Assembly (NCBI GenBank): GCA_036897445.1
Contig: JAYMTL010000020.1
Coordinates: 62,001 to 126,000 of the forward strand
Length of the DNA: 64,000 bases
Direction of reading: 5' to 3'
Source: Pelargonium tetragonum
Lineage: Eukaryota; Streptophyta; Magnoliopsida; Geraniales; Geraniaceae
This document shows, one piece after another, positions 12,600 through 26,304 of the stretch. Made by a program: the position numbers and the translations under genes. The notes under the pieces are model-generated. The model had not been told where the DNA came from, did not search any database, and saw only the letters and a program-made list of their open reading frames with translations. Each line of letters begins with the position of its first letter. Position 1 is the stretch's first letter.

Positions 12600-15500
12600 A
12601 TTATAGAATATAGGGATTGCAATTAACTTTTGTCAAAGTTCGTAATAATGTGTAAGTCATAGAATATAAAGCCCTTTCAAGTGGGTATAATATTTTTCCT
12701 GGTATTGCGGAGAGGAACCCCGTTATTAAGGGTTGGGCGAAAACAAGGTGTCTTCCCTTGTATAATTATAGCAGGCTCTAGTTATTGTTATTTCCAATAG
12801 ATCTCGAACTGAGTTTTACGCTTCAGCAGGTAAGGCACGCATTTAGCATTCTTTTAAAAGGAGTATTTATCTTGTTAAGGATACCCCTTTAGTTTTTAGC
12901 AGCGCAGTAATTACTTCCTTGTGGAGTGGAGTAATACTAGGATCTATTTTAAAAGAAAGGGCTCAAGACAATTAGTAACTTACTTTTATTGTAGCGGAAT
13001 AATGGTAACAAAAAATTAAGAAAGGTAACGAAGTTAATATAAATTCTTTCGCTTAACATTAATACAGTTCATAAAGTGTGTTGTCTAGTTTAATTGTGAT
13101 TTCGATATGTTTTAATCCTTGTCTATCGTCCTAGAAATTTACCAAGCATGGGGTTACGCTAAGGTATAACAGCAGTAAAATAAGTAGTTATTAAATTTCC
13201 AAAATTTGAGTTTTCGAGAATAAAAGAGAATATTAACCTCAAAAGCACAGCTACAATAACAGGTCCGAGTGAACTCTATCTAGAATCTCTGGCACAAGGC
13301 CTTATCTTACCTACGAACACTTGATAATACCCGCTTTAGTAATAGAGTTTCTAGGCCTTGAGGGCTGTCAAATAAGGATATTGCGGCGTACTCATTTTAA
13401 TGGAAATACGAGTATTTAGTACAACGCAAAGCAGATAAAAGACCCTGATCCAACCCTGAAAGGAACCCTTGTGTAACATAAACTAAGGTGTCAGTAAAGT
13501 AAGTTCTTAGGGAGCTCCTACGGAATTTCAAAGATTAAAAGTATACTAAATGCTACTAGTAATTTTATAGAGCCTTTTAGTACTAAAAATTTTGACTGGG
13601 TTTCGGTCAACGGAGAGTCTTCTAGATAAACTTAGACTTCTATTTTCAAATAAGATGCATTATTCTTATCTAAACGAGTCGGTGCTATCCTTTTTTTCAT
13701 TCAGCAGGCACTACTATAAATAAAAAAGGGTTAATCCTTGGACATATAGAGCCTTCTCCTAGAGATATTTGGAGCAATAAATAAAGTTAGAGCAAGGGAA
13801 CTCAAAATTTCTTGTAAAACTTTTCTCTCTAGAAGTAAGTCCTATTGTTTCACAAAAGGGGGGATAAGGTCCATACCGAGTGCCTATAAGTAACCGAGGG
13901 AATCCTTATTACAAGCTATTGGTATCATCTAAAGTCAAAAGGGAATTTGCAAACTCTGGCTAGAGGGAATACCTCTTTGATAAAAGTATACAAAAGGGGT
14001 AAACTAAGTCTTAAAGAGGCTGGGATCTAAGGGCTCATTAACAACACAGCAACGGATAAACAAGAGAAAATTCAAAGAAAACAATGCATATTTACTTTCC
14101 TTACAACCACCCAGCCAGGTAAAAGTTAGGTTAGACTCAGTGCTTCTCAAAGATGAATTTCCTGTTGTTCTAAAGTTGTAACTTAGTTTTACGGTAAAAA
14201 CAAGGGGCGAAGCTTAATTGAGTGTTATTTTTTACTAAAACATTAAAAAAGCATTAAAACAACTTTCTATTTAAAGCCAAGCTGCACTACTGAGGAGTAA
14301 AAGCGGGTTTCTTCCTAGTTTTTAATTACATGTACACCCTTAGGACTGGACATAGCTAATTCGCAAGGTAATGCAATTACTGTTAGTCTCAATTTATTAT
14401 AAGAGTGTAACGGATCCTCTGAATATTTTATTGCCCCGCATTCCCCTTTGTTTTTTTTTGTTTGACCTACTTTCATAGGGCGCAAGTCCTCGGTTTAAAT
14501 CGAGTACCCTTTTTAGAAAGTACATGTCTTAGCAATCTTTTAATAGTTGAGAGTCCTAAACCAAACCCCTCCAGCGAGTTTTCTTAGTAAATATACTGAA
14601 ATACATATCTTATAATAAGCGGCTTTATCTTTTTCATTCGTGAGGTTGAAGCTTTCAGCACCCCCTCCATCCTGTGTCCTTTTGGATTAGAGAATTTAAA
14701 GAAAATTGCCTAGAAAAAGGACTTTTACCTAAAAAGAATTAAAGGGCCTCAGAGACTTCTCTTTGCTTAACAACTTTGAATAAATTTTGGAGATGAGTCC
14801 TCTTTTTCGAGTTTACTTTTACTACGAGCCCTTTATAAAAACTATAAAAGCCGATCTACTAAATACAATATCATTAGTTTTGTAAAATTCCTTAGACTTT
14901 TTTTTTTATTTTAGCTTACTCTTCCGTGGTTTACTTTATCAAGGGACCGTTGGCAAACTAGATAGAGAGTATTTCGAACAGGGCCCTATTCTACACTAGC
15001 CTTTAGGTATCCCCTTTAAGTGAATTGTCAGGGGTTCGCACTCTAGGTAAAAAGAAATTTTATTTGAACCCATCTACACTCTCTCAAATTAGGAATGCTA
15101 TAACTTTTAATTATAGTGGGTTGCAAGTCATTTTATAAGATATGCAAGCGGATTCCCTATACTATGAGTCTCCTTCTAGTTCTAGCATAAGAATTGACTT
15201 TGATTTTTCCCAAGCAGTTTTATAATGTAAATTGAATTTCTCCTAGAGTTGTTATCTTGACTTAGTGCTTCCTTATGCCGACTACATATATGTTGACTTC
15301 GTGTATTTCTTTTTAAGGATTCTAAATCAAGTTAAGGTTAGGAGATTTTTATTTTGGTAAGGTATAACTTTACTAAAGAACTCCTTAAATAAAAGAGTAC
15401 CCTTTTTTTTATAGAGTAACAGAAATTCCTTGGAGTGTTTAAATTCTAGATATCCAGATAGATGCGGCGCGAGAGTTCCTATGAAAAGCTTAGGCTAATT

Positions 15501-18500
15501 AAAAGTTTATAAGAGTAACTCAAAATTCTTAGTCCTGGCCTTTTACCCGTTATAGGGTGTGTTTATAGAACAAGGGTTTTTGTTGCTAGACAAATTCCAG
15601 AGCTGGTTTTAAGCGTAACGAATTTCTTACTTTTTTACTGACCTGCAGTACTCGGACCCTACCTAGATCTTAGTAGGAGAGTCTTTCGACAGAAGCTAAA
15701 ATTTCTAGAGTATAGTTTTCTTTTACTTCTGCTTTTAGCTTATTACTGTGGTTTATTAGCAGCCCTTTTTAGTTTTCTAAGGTTCCCGTTTCAATAAGTA
15801 TAATTACAAGTAAAGTCCTTTAAACCCCAGATCCACGAAACTACTTCTGGAGCTCCTTTACGTCACCCATTATAAGAACGCACTTCGAGGCAGTTATATA
15901 ATGTTATTAAGTGTTATTAAGTTTAAAGCAGAAACCCCTGCAGCATAGGGAGCTGTGTTAAATAATCTTGTCTATATAAGTTTGTTTAAAATTCAAGATG
16001 TAAAACCCCTTATTTATCATGACCCAATAAAGGATAGTTAAGGGTCCTGTAGTATAACACAAGGTCAATTAAAAGAGAATCCTGCACTTATACTTACTTA
16101 TCTACAAGTTACCAACCTTTCAAATTAGGACTTAAATTATAAAAATGAAAGGACTGCGTGGAAACCCTTGACTCGTGAAAGACGTGCCCATAATATTAAT
16201 GAATTTTGTGAAAGCTAGACTCACTCGATTTGATCTCAAGCCTCTCCCCCTTGCCCGTTATACACAGGTTGGGTTATACAATATTTCCTTATAGGGCGTA
16301 ATTTTGTCATAAAAATAGCTTGAATAGAAAGAAATTTTATATCTAAGCAAATGAAATACCTTACCTGCAAACAAAAAGGGGCAACAATCCTAATTAGAAA
16401 TACCTTAGGTTCAGATCCTCCATTTAACCACAAAAGTTAAAGAAGACTGAGACAGCAAATCGACAGGCGCAGTAAAAAAATGACTTTCTGAAAAACCTCT
16501 GTGTAACGCGGGAGTCTCTTCTAATCTAATATAAAAAGAAAAACGCGGTCTAGCCCATTGCACTTTAAGTACTTAGTATGAATTCATAAAATTAGGAAAA
16601 CTTTGACTTAATATAAAGGGGAACCCAGCACAAAGTGTCCTAGTTAAGATAAACTATTTGTTGTGTTGAGTTGACTTTTGATTAGATTAAGTTGAGCAAT
16701 GCTGCTATACTATAACTCAGGTCTTAATACTCTATCTCCGGTTACTAGCTAGGGTATAATTCCTATTAGAACTTATAAAGTTTAACCTAGAATCACAGTA
16801 GGGGCCGCCTCCGTGTAGCTTAATATTCAGAATTAGTTTTGACTCTATGTGGTAAGGCCCTTATTCCCGGAAATGACTTTACAAACTTATTACTTCAGCT
16901 TCTCTTTATTTGTTGTACTAGATAAATTGAGTTTAGCTCCTTTTGTATTCTTAACTTAACATTAGTAGTGCTTTTTTGTAAGGAAAATCCCATATGTGTG
17001 GTATACACAGTCTAGGGGTCTTCTATTGGAGTAGTTTAAGTTTATTTAAAATTCAGTAACAATACCTTTCTAATTTATAAGGTAGAGCTTGCTGAAGTAC
17101 TTTTTTTTCGATAGAAAGTCAAGGTTATAGCATATAACTAAAACTAGTAAAAACTTTATTAATGATTAAGAATATTAGACTAAAAGGAAGGAGATAAAAT
17201 ACAATTACAAAAAGAGTGGAGGAGGGGCCCGGAGTAAAGAAAGTAGTAGAAAGGCTTGGGTTTTTCTAGGTTTTTTTGTCAGGTAGTCCTAGGAGTATAC
17301 TAATTGAGGAGATCCTCAGTATGTAGTAACCGAAGAATTTATAACGAAAATTTTTAAGAGATTTTTTTCTTATGGCAGGTAGGATTTCTCTATTACCGGA
17401 TTTCAAAGCTCTAAATTCCAAGTTTATTATTAAGCACAAGAAGTTTAGCTGCACACCTTGGTCGGTAAGGGATCCCTAAAGTCTATAAATGAGAGAACAG
17501 AAGTTCCTAAAGTATATAGTATTGGGTAAAAAGGGGGTTTAGGTCCCATAAATGTACAAATATTTAATAGGATCCAAAATGGAGGGCTCTGGATCCGCTG
17601 TTATTACTAAAAGTAAGTGTCCTTATATTTTTATAACCTGTATTCCCGGGATACCCTATAAAAAAGAACTTTTCCACAAAAGCCTAAACACCTAACCTAA
17701 TCTAAGATTTATATGGGCCCAATTACGAAGTTTATAGTAGTACCATTTCCGGATGCTATACGCAGGGGCTCTTTCTAGATATTGGCGAGGACACCCCTAT
17801 TTTCGTATAATAATGTTTTCTACTGGACAAGATGCTTAAATTGAATTTTCCAATAAGTACTATTAGTATATGCAAGGTCCAATAAGAAGTTGTATGCTGT
17901 AAAAAGCAAAAGGTTGAGCTTGCTTTAGCAGGTAAATTAGCAAACAGATAAAAATCGAGGGGTTCCTTGTAAAAAGGATATTTTATTTTATAACAGCGCT
18001 TAGTAAAGGCATGGATTAACCGATAAAAAGCATTAAACCGAATTTAGTAACTTCTGAAACTGTTTGTGCATCTGACGGATGCCTTTGCTAATGAAGTCTA
18101 CAATATCCAAATGCAATAATGAGATACTTGAGGGCTAGCAATACGGGCTAAATAGAAAGTTAGAATCAAAATTCTTCTTCGATGCCAGTTCTACTTTTAA
18201 GAAATCCCTGTTGTATGCCTATGTGCTCTAAAAGTATCCCGACTTCTACACCATATTCCCCTTTGAATTTCCAAGGGTTTTCCTTATATATTTTCTTCGT
18301 AATAAGGTACTAAACCCGGCGTTTATTTAATATAAGCCTTCTTAAGATGAGTATACTTATGCTTTTCCAGTATCTTTTGAAAGGTAGGTTATTAGTGAGT
18401 CCTACGGAGCTTTTTTACACGAATGAACAAAAGAGTCCGAAGTTTCCAGAGTATGTAGCTACTTTTAAAGATATAAGCTGGGTTTATTCCTGAAATTTGA

Positions 18501-18630
18501 GTTCCTAAGAGGTAGGGGTATAAAATAGAAGAGTAGTGCGGAGTAGGAGCTCCTATAGAAAACTCCGGGTATTTTTCTCTTCAGTATGTCCCCTGTTGTG
18601 TTTATGAGCATACTCTGAATCTTGCTTTTA
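12600..18630. other. No gene seen; decayed AT-rich sequence
   Basis: Both strands are broken by TAA and TAG throughout. T tracts of nine and ten bases lie at 14451-14459 and 14898-14907. One B-box-like motif is present at 14491-14501. Open frames at 16236-16433 and 17266-17454 show no coding character. Confidence 0.45.
14465..14507 (+). pseudogene. tRNA-like remnant (B-box half)
   Basis: CTCGGTTTAAATCGAG (14490-14505) forms a five-pair stem with a six-base loop, one base short of a standard T-loop. A TTTCATA stretch at 14471-14477 lies where an anticodon loop would be. No acceptor stem or D-arm can be found, so this is at best a decayed fragment. Confidence 0.25.
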
Positions 18631-18639
18631 GCCGTACTT

Positions 18640-19035
18640 ATACTTGCAATACCCTTCTTTTGAGCTAGAACTCCCTTATCTTATTAGTCTTTGACCTCTC
18701 TATAGTCTTTTAGGAGTCTTATTAGCTACACCTTTATTAGAAGTTAGATTTTCTATCTGTTTCTTATTCAATATCTTATGTACTATCTTTCTTTGTAATA
18801 ACTCTTTTTTGCACCCCTACTTTCTTGTGACTCTTGACTTCTTCTTAGTCTTGATACCTATCTCACTCATAGCTAGACCTTTCTTATAACCTGGACCCTA
18901 TTTCTTCTCTACCAGTATCCTACTCTGGTCTTACTCCTTGTAGCGGCTCCTTTCATAGCCTATACCGCCGATCTTATACTTACTTTTTTAGGCTTTTAGC
19001 CTATATATTCTATTAGTATAATTACCTTACACTCT
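18640..19035 (-). repeat. Purine-rich block (pyrimidine-rich on the plus strand)
   Basis: The plus strand is a long run of CTT, TCT, CTA and ACC triplets; the minus strand is therefore AAG/AGA-rich and would read as a very basic Lys/Arg-rich peptide in pieces. Similar blocks lie at 54600-54980 and 50380-50600. Words such as GGTGTAGCT recur in this block and at 35794. This looks like one dispersed element present in several diverged copies, but the relation rests on composition and short words only. Confidence 0.3.
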
Positions 19036-19039
19036 ACAA

Positions 19040-21525
19040 CAAGAAAATTCACGTAAGTTCCTTTGCTGGAAACAAATTCCTTTTCGTACTATACCTTCTG
19101 TGATTTTACCTAACAGCGGAATTTGCAACTCGAAAGAAAAATCAAGCTTTAATCTCACTAAGGGGTTTCCGAGAGTCTTTTTTAGATTCAAAATCCTAAT
19201 TAGTAAAGCAAAGAACCCCTTTCAGTGTTATATGCCTTATTAGTTACTCCTCTTTTTACGGGCTTTAGCAATCCAGTACCTTTATAAAGACTAGGAACGA
19301 CTAAGATTTGAACAATTTTTCTACTCTTGTTGTATTAATAAAGAGTGGAAGTTAGATGATTTGCGCCTTTCCTTTTACTTTGTAGTATTTCCTCCTAGGG
19401 AATCGGTTCTATGTTGTCTTTCCTAAAGGGGGTGGGACTAGCTGTACCTGTTGTTTATTTCAAATCAAGTAGTAAAGTGTACCCGCTGCAGTAAAGGGAT
19501 AAAAAGAATTCACTTCAATTTCAGACTTAAAGATCCAGTTTTGATTAACCTAGTCAAAAGCATACTTGAACCTGTAAATTAACTTAACAACACGTATTAG
19601 TCTTGGATCACTCGAAATGAACAGATAAACTCCCTTTTTTTACTGCCTCAGTTTTTATTTACTTAAACTATTTCCAGATACTATATCAATTATACCTATA
19701 TTATATTAAGATACCTTAACCAAAAATTCCTTTGCAAGCACTCGGAAGGTAAACACTATACTTATAAAAAAAGCTAAAGCTTGAATTCTTTAAATAACCT
19801 TTGGCTAGAATGTAAACGCGGATCCCCCTTACTAAACTTGATGAAAAAGAGGCTTCTCCTATCAGCTTCCGATCGGAAAAGACAGAAACGAAACATTTAT
19901 AAATAATGAAGTTTTGTTAAATCCCGATTACCCTTTATCAATAGACAGGGAACTCCGGTTTATTTTCAGGAGCTTTATAACGCTTTAGCAGCAGCTTGTG
20001 TATGATTGTTTTGTAATTTTACTGAAAATTTGAAAGTTTTAAGGGGTATCTTCGTTTTGCTTGGTAGAATACAGGCAAGGTCCTTTTTCGTCCCTGAGCT
20101 TTCTAAATTTGGGATTCCTAAGGTTTATAATTGTGTTTGAATCTTATATAGAATAAACAAGTATTACGGTTTCTTACAAGGGTTCCACTCGAATCAATGT
20201 GAGCAAGAATCTAAGAAGAGGTTTCTAAAGTCTGATTTAATAAGTATAAGTTATTACAGGGGTAAGGGCGCTGGTTGTGAAATACTAAAGAAAAAGTCTG
20301 AGATATCCTTGGTTTAGCTTTGAGTAAGCGTCGGGCAGGGATTAAAGGGTAATAAAATTTGTAATGGGTTGAAGTTTAGTAGTACACCTGTAAAGGAATC
20401 CCAGATTAAGAGAAAAGTTCCCTTTTCTCAGCGCTTTGACTTTGTATAACAATTTCTTTTGAATTCTCGTTATATGTTATATATATATATTTCTAAAGTG
20501 TATTTTTTTTGCGAAAGGCATACTCATTATCAAGGAATGTAAAAAGTTCCCCGATCAGGAACTATATAGGCCGAAATCTGACAAGACAAGATTTAGCTTT
20601 TGAATATTAATAGAATAGCTTCCGTGGTAATTTCACACTAACTAACACCAGTATATAGTATATAGGATATCTTGTTTTCAGGCAGACAAGGTCGTAGTTT
20701 ATCAACAAACAGCTGCTTTACAAAAAGGTAGAGAATGATCTAATAGTAAGATGTTTACTTGGTATTATACTTCCCAAACCTGAGTCATGGATCTATTGTA
20801 GAAAAGTCCGCTACCCTTTGTATTATGGGTCCTATTAGAGTCATTCTTGATCCGCACGGGTATGACAAAAAGCAAAAACACTAATAAATAAAAGCTAAAA
20901 CGAAAAAAGGGGCCGTAGAGATTTTAGTGCCAAGTTCTAACAGCTTACAAAAAAAGTCCAAAGATTAAATATAAATTAAGAAGACCCCTAGTACCTGGTT
21001 TTTAAAAGGTGTACAAAAAGCTATAGAGTTAAAAGAACAAAAAAGTATATAAAAAGCCCTGACCCGAGAGAAAAACCCTTAATAAAAAAGGGCAGGAACT
21101 CTCGTTTAAAAAAGAATTTATATTAAAATGAAGTTCTAGTTCTGTTTATTTAAAGGAAAATGCTAGTAAGTTAGATAGGGAGCCTTGGTCAGTCTTTGTT
21201 AAAGGTGCCGGCCTATTCCGATGCCTAATAAAGGGTTCTAGAGTATAAAATTTAAGCAAGTACTTTCTATGTTGCACCCGAGTTTTAGAATAAGGCACTT
21301 TTAAAAGAAAGCTTTCTAAATGTCCGGATACAAAAAGTAGACGCAATAAGATTTTTAATTAAAACTAGGCTGGGCGCTTCATGAAAAGTCAATTTTATAA
21401 AGAGAGTAGGTTGCAATGACTAAAATAATACAAGAGTGAGAAAGTCTAGTCTTTATAAAATTCTAAAAATTGTATTCAGTATCCGGTCTTATCTCTTAGA
21501 TATTTCATTCTTTTTGTGTTGTGAA
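19040..21525. other. No gene seen
   Basis: Apart from the TA run near 20480 there is no recognisable structure. Frames are closed on both strands, and the small minus-strand open frame at 21146-21346 has no coding character. Confidence 0.45.
20476..20491. repeat. Short (TA)n microsatellite
   Basis: An alternating TA run of about eight units in non-coding sequence, with the near-repeat TATATG just before it. Confidence 0.6.
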
Positions 21526-21529
21526 AGTT

Positions 21530-21600
21530 TCGTGATAGCCCGGTGGTAAGGGTTTCTATATCGGCTTTTAATTTAAAGGTTCAAATCTCTTTACTCTGGA
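21530..21600 (+). pseudogene. tRNA-like remnant, lysine-like
   Basis: A D-loop-like AGCCCGGTGGTAAG (21537-21550), CTTTTAA where an anticodon loop would sit (21565-21571; UUU would be lysine) and a B-box GGTTCAAATC (21578-21587) follow each other with tRNA-like spacing. The acceptor stem does not close and the T-stem is imperfect, so this is not a working tRNA. It may be a decayed tRNA gene or a tRNA-derived SINE head. Confidence 0.4.
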
Positions 21601-23828
21601 GAGGTACTAGACTGTCCTATACTTCTGTCTCCTCATAAGTCTCCTAAAATATATACTACAGTAAGAAAATTTCTCTTTCGTCAAATTTAAGACAGAGATC
21701 CCCTGTCTGGAAGCATTCCTGCAAAAACAAAAGAATATAGAGGCTCTTAAATAAAAATTTAAGGGCGTTAAGACAAGTTTGTTGTTCCACTTTGCGGTGC
21801 GTAGCTTATAAGTGTTAATGTTGGTACTAAAGTCAGAATTAGATTAGGAGAGAATAACTTTAGGAGTCATATTAGTGTCCTTTTGTAGTCTAATATAAAG
21901 CTAGCTGTGTGGAATGCTATGAGTATAAAATCTAAAAATATTCTAGTATGCCGAAAGATTTTTTTTTCTAAACTCAGTTTTTAAGTGACTATACCTAGGT
22001 TTATTCCAAGAAAAAGCTTCCTCTTAAATTTGATTACAAACAAAAAAATATAATGTTAGAACAAGTTTTAGAAAACCAGATTTATATCGCGGAAAAATGA
22101 GTAAAGATTCTACTAGCTAAAATATATAGCTAAAAGGGGCACCTAAATACCATACTGTAAGAAATTCTAAAAGTTTGAGATCATAATGAACAGAGTTTTC
22201 CTTTAAAAGGAGTCCGACTAAATACATTCTATTTAATTCTATATGTTCTGCTTGGTTATAGGGTAGACACTAGTACAAAACGCCGGGAATAATTCTTGTA
22301 TTTTAACTAAAATGTTAGCTCAGAAAAGCTTGTTATAAACTAACTCTTTGATTGAGCCTTTACCTTTCTAGCTTCTACTTTACCTTAAGCTGTTAAGAGG
22401 GCTCTACGTGCTGCTATAAACCTAAATTTATTTGTACCTTAGGGGACTCCCTCAGTATTATAAAAAAAAGGCATCCTCTAAAGTCATTTTAACGCATAGA
22501 TATAATGCTAAACGCCGAGCAAATGCATACATTCAAAGTTCTTCTACAAAAGATTTACTAAAGCTTTTAGTTACTCTCGGCTTGTGAAAAAAGTGTTTAG
22601 TATCATGAAAAAGCTAAAAGTTCTACATTGCCACCGGCCGAGGCCCTCTCTTAGTAGTTACAAGGAAGTCCTAGTTATTTTTAACCTACCTGAGAAAGAA
22701 AGCCTTCCTTTCCTATTTCAGTTTATCCGTTCGGTCAAGTAATTGCCTACAGAACCCACTCTATTGATTAAAACCTTATTATTGAATTAAGAGCCATAGG
22801 GGACTTCCCCAAAAACTCTTAATGTGCTCCAAATTTCCGAGTCCCGCAGTCCAGTCCCAATTACTAAGCTTTAGAGTTTTTTGTATAGAATATAGCATCA
22901 CCCCTTTTATAATAGAATATATAACTTTTTAAGTACAAATCTCGAGTATTAAGCACTCTCTTTTTTAATCGAGTAACCCCTATACCTAATCTTATATAAA
23001 GATTTTTACTGGTTAACCCCTTCTGTTAATTCGGTTCAAAATATAGGGTACCATCCAACAAAAGACTAAATTCATACTTTGTCAAAACTTTTTATTAGGA
23101 TCTCTCAGTAGTGGGTTAAATCCCAGAATCCTTCTAGGGACCCCGCTCCTATTAGTGCTTTTTCAATTTCAAGCGGTACCTTTTCATTTCTCTGCCGTAT
23201 ATACCAACCAAGAAAGGCTTTATAAACTTTTTTTGAGTAGCTGCCCTGATTTTAGAAAACTCTTGGCCAAAACTCATCTAGCGAATTCTCGTAAACTGCA
23301 TTCGGAACTGTCGAGAAGCTTTTTCTTTTTAACGTAAAAAGTGAAAAATCTAGGACACATCTAAGTAAGTGTCCATTAAAAGTTTTTTCTTAAGAAAGAG
23401 AACCTTTGGAAGGGTTGCAATGTAAAGTAAAAAATAAGCCCTAACAAGCTCCTAATTGTTAACAAAAAGTTGAGTCTCCCTTAGACCTAGCTTTCCTAGC
23501 ATATGCGTAAGACTATAAAAATCCACGTAGCACTGAGTTTCCTAACATAGGACATACAGGGGCTTAGAATAAGAGACTTCCTTGTATACGGGAAATAGTA
23601 AAATTTAGATAACACAAGTAACAGGATTAGACAATAAAATATTTCGTAAGTACCCACTTTATTAAATTAAACAAAAGGGTCCTGCCGGAGCAAGTGTAAA
23701 GAGTTTAATACTAAAAAGGTAAATGAAGACTTACAACATATCTCAGAATAGGAATACTCGAGTTTAAAGTCAAAGAGGAAAGGGTTTAGCTAAGAGAGAG
23801 TAAGAGTTTAGCTACAAAGACTTATAAG

Positions 23829-23849
23829 ACAGGTAATGTAATTAAGAAA
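23829..23849 (+). repeat. 21-nt exact repeat, copy 1
   Basis: The 21 bases here are identical to 35770-35790; the core is AGGTAATGTAATTAAGAAA. Inverted partial copies lie at 4690-4706 and 243-259. The flanks here (about 23690-23920) are purine-rich and resemble the other purine-rich blocks. Four copies of a core this long are not expected by chance in 64 kb. Confidence 0.6.
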
Positions 23850-25884
23850 GGTATACGGATACGGAAACAAGGTATGATGAATAAAGGGAGCAGGTCTAGT
23901 AAATAAATTGGTAAATAAGGGCATTCCTCTTCACTTTGTTCAGAAACTAGAACTCGTTTCCCTCCTCTTCAGAGCTCTTACTGCCTTTCCTCTGCTTAAG
24001 TGAGATAGAATTCGATGGGTTTTTTTACAAGCAAGAGAAATCCTGCCTTAGCGAGTTAAAAGTAATGTAAGGCATTTACGGGTCCGTTAGAGGCTCTTTG
24101 ACAAATCAGTTTCTAGTATAGGGTCCTTTCAGTAATTAGTAAGAAAAGGGTGATTTTCATTTTAATATGATCTCAAAATTCATAATAAGTTTCTAATTGG
24201 TATATAGTTGGGTAGGGTATACGCGCATTTGTATATAGTATATCTCTTACTTGAAAAGAAGTACGATAATATTTGCTTTTGACTCTTAGCTCGTCTAAAT
24301 CGTTATAAAAAAACCACTGGACTCAAATTTGTATATCGGAATATACAAGTCCAAAATAGAAAGGAAAAGTCAAAAGCACAACTATTTTGCATTACACCAA
24401 ACTGAAACTGGAAACCCAATACTGAAGTAAAGGGCTTTTTTCGTATATAGAAAGTACAAAAAAAAAGAGAAAAAGAACTTGTACTTTATAGAGAAAACTT
24501 CTTCACTCTGTAAAAGCACTAAAAAAGTAATGCTACTAATTAAAAGCATAAGGCCGAACAAAATATTAAAAAGGCTAGACTCGATTTAAGTTTTAAGTTT
24601 ATTGGCCGAAAACCAAGCTTTGTAAACTTGACTAGAAAGTGTAATAACGCTAAATACTAAAGTAGGCCTAGAGATTACTCCTTGTAAAACCGGGTGGGGC
24701 AATATTAACCCAATAGAAAGAGGTTTACTCAATAAATTTGTTATTTCTCTATTTATCTTATTAAGTTAAGAGCTATAGACACGTGAATAAGAAATTCCTT
24801 TTAAATTAAAAGGATCCCTATTGTTGACACCAGCAGTATATAGTAGCACCATGTTATGACCTTAGGAATTTAGTAAAGTAACTTAGGGATCCCTTGATAA
24901 AGGAAATATCCAGGAGATTTGAATCAAATTTGAGTAGTATAATAAAATAAAGTGCTTAATTTGGAATTCCTTATAAAAAAAAGGGCTTTGTGTACTAAAA
25001 GAAAGGGTAAGGGTCTCAACTCATTTAAGTCAAAAAGGGGAATCCGTGTTTCTTGTACACTCCAGAGTATCCCCATCTACACTCAATTTTAATACTTTAT
25101 ATATATTTTCCTTTTTGACACATTCTTACTAAAATTACAAAGGGCTCTTTCTCTACCCCGGGTTTACCAATTAAAGAGAGAGCTAAAGCGGATAATATGC
25201 TTTACATAGCAGTTTCTTAGGCGCATTTCTTTTATACTATACTGGAATACCGGAATGCTCCTAGTATTTGCGCAATTTGGTGTTAGATTCCCTCTCAACG
25301 CTAGTCCTCGCTTTTACTTACTATACCTGAATTGAGGTTACAGGATTCCTTTAGTATGTATATTTTTCCCTTTCTTTCTTTGTCTGTTTTTTGTAATAAA
25401 AAGGGTTGAAACTAATCCTGGACAAGATCTCCTGAGGGGCATATAAGAGGGGCTCCTATGTTTCAGAGATTTTCACTTTTTACTCTGTACTCCCTTAAAA
25501 AATAGAGTACAAACCCAAGGAACAACAAAATCCTAACATCCTATATACTAAGATACTCAATTTATTGGGAGCTAGCCATGAGACTTTCACGAAAACAGTA
25601 CCTTTTTCTAAACCAGGACATCGTGTCAATTTTGTTTGTATTATGTATTATTAAGCGGTTTTCCTCTAAAATCTTTTCTTGACGAGAGCTGTTTCTTAGT
25701 ATAAAAGTATACCCCGAGTTTTTATGAAAATTTTGGCTATGAATTTAAGAATTACTTAGATAAAGATTTAATATTAAAACTGAACTTTGTTGGAAGTAAC
25801 AGTGCTAGGCTAGAAGATTCTTGGGCGTGCGTTGCCGGGCTTACTATAATTTTCCATTTTACACTACAAAATCGGAGCAGAGCG

Positions 25885-25906
25885 ATCCTAGGTTCGAATC
25901 TAAAAG
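25885..25906 (+). pseudogene. tRNA B-box-like motif
   Basis: GGTTCGAATC at 25891-25900 is an exact T-loop consensus, preceded by CCTA, giving a partial T-stem. No convincing D-arm or anticodon arm lies upstream, so only the 3' half of a tRNA or SINE promoter is recognisable. Confidence 0.3.
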
Positions 25907-25942
25907 GGGTTGCTCAAGGTTCCCCTTCTATAATAACCTACG

Positions 25943-26031
25943 AGGCAAGATTTATCTTGAAGTAAGATTTTTCTAAAAAGCAAGAGTAACTCAACTCATT
26001 TTATTGAACAAGATAAATCTTGCCTTTTTTT
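25943..26031 (+). repeat. 17-bp inverted repeat with T-tract
   Basis: AGGCAAGATTTATCTTG (25943-25959) and its exact reverse complement (26009-26025) are separated by 49 bases, and the second arm runs into seven T (26025-26031). Each arm also contains its own small palindrome, CAAGAT-TT-ATCTTG. The sequence of the first arm recurs exactly at 53434-53450. This could be the terminal inverted repeats of a very short non-autonomous element (about 83 bp) or a transcript-end hairpin. The arms survive without mismatch in a scrambled setting. Confidence 0.6.
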
Positions 26032-26287
26032 AGTAGGTTAGTTAGAAGAGCCCTTTAGTGAATTAGTCCCTTTTAGAAGAATTCCTTACAACCATTAGAC
26101 ATAAGATCCTAGACTCTCTGCTGTTTCGTACCATACAAGCTAAGGCGGGTTGGGATTATAGGCCATAATTCTTTGATAAAGGGATTCTTGATGGATTGAT
26201 TAAGCTTAGAGTTTACATTTAGTAAGAAGGGCGTATAGGTTACTTTTCTATTATATTGCTATTCTACAAACCCTTCTTTTTCTAATC

Positions 26288-26304
26288 ATATATAATTACC
26301 TCAC
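26288..26304 (+). repeat. 17-nt repeat, copy 1 (pair with 30722)
   Basis: ATATATAATTACCTCAC is identical here and at 30722-30738, in the same orientation 4.4 kb apart. The flanks do not align by eye. The core TAATTACCT resembles the AATTACATTACCT family, so both may belong to one group. Confidence 0.45.
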
